Assembly: GCF_003236395.1 (NCBI RefSeq)
Contig: NZ_POUD01000013.1
Coordinates: forward strand, 1-64,000
Length of the DNA: 64,000 nt
Direction of reading: 5' to 3'
Origin: Nonomuraea aridisoli
GTDB taxonomy: Bacteria; Actinomycetota; Actinomycetes; Streptosporangiales; Streptosporangiaceae
Shown here: piece by piece, positions 62,213-64,000 of the stretch
How the letters are laid out: each line of letters begins with the position of its first letter
Numbering within the stretch: position 1 is the stretch's first letter
The notes under the pieces: model-generated
What the model saw: only the letters and a program-made list of their open reading frames with translations
The model's database searches: none
What the model was told of the DNA's origin: nothing
Program-made: the position numbers and the translations under genes

Positions 62213-63118
62213 GTGACCTCCTACGACGACGCACTCCCGGGCGACCGGCGCCTGCCGGGCAACCCGCTGCGCGGCGCCGCGGACTCGATCCCGCCCTCCG
62301 GGCTCGTCCTGCTGGCCATCTTCTCGGTGCAGCTCGGCGCCGGCTTCGCCAAGGAGCTGTTCGCGGCGCTGCCGCCGAGCGCCGTGGTGTTCCTGCGCAT
62401 CGCGACCGGAGCCCTCGTCATGGGAGTCGTCGTCCGGCCCCGGCTGCGGGGCCTGGCCAGGGGCGACTGGGCGGTGGGGATCGGCTTCGGCGTGACGCTC
62501 GCCCTGATGAACCTGACCTTCTACGAGGCCCTGTCGCGGCTGCCGATGGGCATCGCGGTGGCGATCGAGTTCCTCGGGCCGCTGGGCGTGGCGGTGGCGG
62601 CCTCGCGGCGCCGCCTCGACCTGCTGTGGGTGGCGCTGGCGGCGGCGGGCGTGGTGATGCTCGCCCCGTGGACGGAGTCGGCCTCGGTGAGCTGGGCCGG
62701 CATCGGGTTCGCGCTGCTGGCGGGCGGCTGCTGGGCCGCGTACATCCTGCTCTCGTCCGCCGCCGGGCAGCGCTTCCCGGGGACGAGCGGGCTGGCGTTC
62801 GCGATGATCGTCTCGGCCGTGGTGATCGCGCCGGTCGGCGCCACCACCGGCGGGGCCGACCTGCTGCAGCCGGAGCTGGTGCTCATCGGGCTGGGCGTGG
62901 GGCTGCTGTCGTCGGTGATCCCGTACTCGCTGGAGCTGCAGGCGCTGCGGCGCATGCCCAAGCAGGTCTTCGGCATCCTGATGAGCCTGGAGCCGGCGGT
63001 GGCGGCGCTGATCGGCCTGCTGGTGCTGAGCGAGGTGCTGCACGTGCAGCAGTGGGCGGCGGTCCTGTGCATCGTGGCCGCCAGCCTGGGCTCGACCCGC
63101 ACGTCGCGGCGCGCGTAG
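62213..63118 (+). CDS. EamA/RhtA-type exporter
   Basis: This 301-residue protein has ten helices in two EamA repeats: SVQLGAGFAKELFAALPPSA, LTFYEALSRLPMGIAVAIEF LGPL in the first half and IPYSLELQALRRMPKQVFGI in the second. This form resembles RhtA, which exports threonine and homoserine. GTG 62213 has GAGGAG four nt upstream; the frame from 62186 is longer but lacks an SD. It is followed by a strong terminator. Confidence 0.88.
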   Translation: MTSYDDALPGDRRLPGNPLRGAADSIPPSGLVLLAIFSVQLGAGFAKELFAALPPSAVVFLRIATGALVMGVVVRPRLRGLARGDWAVGIGFGVTLALMNLTFYEALSRLPMGIAVAIEFLGPLGVAVAASRRRLDLLWVALAAAGVVMLAPWTESASVSWAGIGFALLAGGCWAAYILLSSAAGQRFPGTSGLAFAMIVSAVVIAPVGATTGGADLLQPELVLIGLGVGLLSSVIPYSLELQALRRMPKQVFGILMSLEPAVAALIGLLVLSEVLHVQQWAAVLCIVAASLGSTRTSRRA

Positions 63119-63127
63119 CTCCCGGAG

Positions 63128-63169
63128 CCGCCGCGCGCCCGTTGGGATGGGGTCTCGGGCGCGCGGCGG
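63128..63169 (+). terminator. Terminator of the EamA gene
   Basis: CCGCCGCGCGCCCG (63128-63141) pairs perfectly with 63156-63169 around a 14-nt loop, ten bases after the stop. The rest of 63170-63379 holds no gene I can support. Confidence 0.85.
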
Positions 63170-63379
63170 AGGGCTCGGCTCGGTGGGCGGGGTTGTGCCG
63201 AGCCCTGCGACGGTCAGCGGAATGCGGGTGTCCGCGTGACCAGGCACGAAGCCACCACCTCGAAAAGGGGTGACCGGACGGCGGGACCGCCGGCGCTCTC
63301 GCGCGGCGTCACTCGGCCGTTCCGCATCGAGATTACCGCCATCGGGGAGCGGACGATCCCCGAATATCGGAACTTTTCC

Positions 63380-64000
63380 TCAGTGTTCAGCCCAGATGCC
63401 GCGGACGTGTCCGATGTGCTCGGTCATGATCCGCCCGACGGCCTCGGCGTCGCCCTCCTTGAGCGCGTCGAGCAGGGCGAGGTGCTCGCGGGCTGAGTCG
63501 GTCAGCGTGCCGCGCTCGGACAGCTGCGACAGGCCGTAGAGGCGGGCCCGGTTGCGCAGGTCGCGCACCACCTCGACCAGGTGGGCGTTGCCGGACAACG
63601 CCAGCAGCTCGACGTGGAAGCGCAGGTCGGCGTCGACGTACGCGAGCAGGTCGCCGCGCTCGCCGGCCGAGACGATCTCCTCGGCGATGGGACGCAGGCG
63701 TTCGAACTCCTCGGCCCGCGCGCGGTCGGCGAGCCTGGCGACGGTGGGCACCTCGATGAGCTGGCGGATCTCGGTGAGCTCGTCGAGGTCGCGGTCGGAC
63801 AGCTCGGTGACCCGGAAGCCCTTGTTGCGCACGGCCTCGACCAGGCCCTCCTTGGCCAGGTCGAGCATGGCCTCGCGGACGGGCGTGGCCGAGACCCCGA
63901 ACTGGGCGGCCAGCACGGGAGCGGAGTAGACCACCCCGGGCCGCATCTCCCCGGTGATCAGCGCGGCGCGCAGCGCGTGCGCGACCTGCTCGCGCAGGCT
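63380..64000 (-). CDS. GntR-family regulator (FCD/FadR type), 5-prime end outside window
   Basis: The frame is open to the right edge; the true start is outside. It has the GntR winged helix (SLREQVAHALRAALITGEM, then LAAQFGVSATPVREAMLDL) and an FCD ligand-binding domain: ELTEIRQLIEVPTVARLA, DADLRFHVELLALSGNAHLV and a final HIGHVRGIWAEH. The metal-binding Asp/His set of FCD proteins (Asp in DADLRFH, His residues) is visible. It responds to a small organic acid or sugar acid. Its target is probably beyond the window or itself. Confidence 0.9.
   Translation of the reverse strand, partial: SLREQVAHALRAALITGEMRPGVVYSAPVLAAQFGVSATPVREAMLDLAKEGLVEAVRNKGFRVTELSDRDLDELTEIRQLIEVPTVARLADRARAEEFERLRPIAEEIVSAGERGDLLAYVDADLRFHVELLALSGNAHLVEVVRDLRNRARLYGLSQLSERGTLTDSAREHLALLDALKEGDAEAVGRIMTEHIGHVRGIWAEH

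Noticed and set aside
63236-63496. Plus-strand ORF overlapping the GntR gene
   Set aside because: It is antisense to the well-supported GntR gene and has no recognisable domain.

Overview
The window is high-GC DNA (roughly 70 percent by eye) with GTG, TTG and leaderless-looking starts, an NsrR-Hmp pair, a SufR-SufBDCSU operon, an acVLRF1 release factor, DUF2510 and DUF6192 proteins and a conserved 71-residue HTH protein. This points to a filamentous actinomycete, most plausibly of the Streptosporangiales (Nonomuraea-like). The genus is a guess. I see no rRNA, tRNA or CRISPR array.

About 1-6.1 kb is accessory and partly decayed. Two paralogous double zinc-finger genes face inward from 228 and 4212 and share a diverged upstream element. 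Between them lie a DUF6192/RacP-like pair closed by a 15-bp hairpin, an IS5-family transposase and a RidA-family gene. A GH43 arabinanase fragment, non-coding debris and a DUF2510 membrane protein with an apparent CTG start follow. A GH1 beta-glucosidase under a CebR-like operator ends the block.

From 15.1 kb down to 7.7 kb on the minus strand, seven closely spaced genes look like one operon: a LanB-like protein without an elimination domain, a sirtuin, YchJ, NsrR, flavohemoglobin, nitroreductase and a MetE-like methyltransferase. An NsrR-type operator lies between nsrR and hmp. This is the most unusual gene combination in the window.

From 15.6 to 28.3 kb are a membrane PP2C phosphatase, a duplicated YbaB-like protein, a UvrA-like ABC protein preceded by three 16-bp-spaced repeats, a hypothetical protein, an S66 peptidase overlapping a second sirtuin, a sulfotransferase, an ABC exporter, an enoyl-CoA hydratase, the small HTH protein and an ABC-F protein of mosaic composition.

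From 28.4 to 36.4 kb is a polysaccharide-utilisation locus: YesL-like protein, solute-binding lipoprotein, two LplB/LplC permeases and a YetA/PcRGLX-like protein. A LacI regulator precedes it. Its probable operator occurs in the operon promoter, the lacI promoter and inside the first gene. Next come TetR/NmrA, acVLRF1, a degenerate EAL-CBS protein, an exported PLP enzyme and hisE-hisG.

From 42.5 to 49.1 kb is a transport and catabolic operon: amino-acid binding protein, permease, gamma-glutamyltransferase and Tat-exported FAD amine-oxidase-like enzyme. It is divergent from a LacI gene broken by a 7-bp duplication. A DEAD-box helicase follows.

From 51.2 to 57.7 kb is the suf operon, with a SufR operator and an iron-box-like site. 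The window ends with two MFS exporters, an ABC-2 pair, an EamA exporter and a GntR regulator cut by the right edge.
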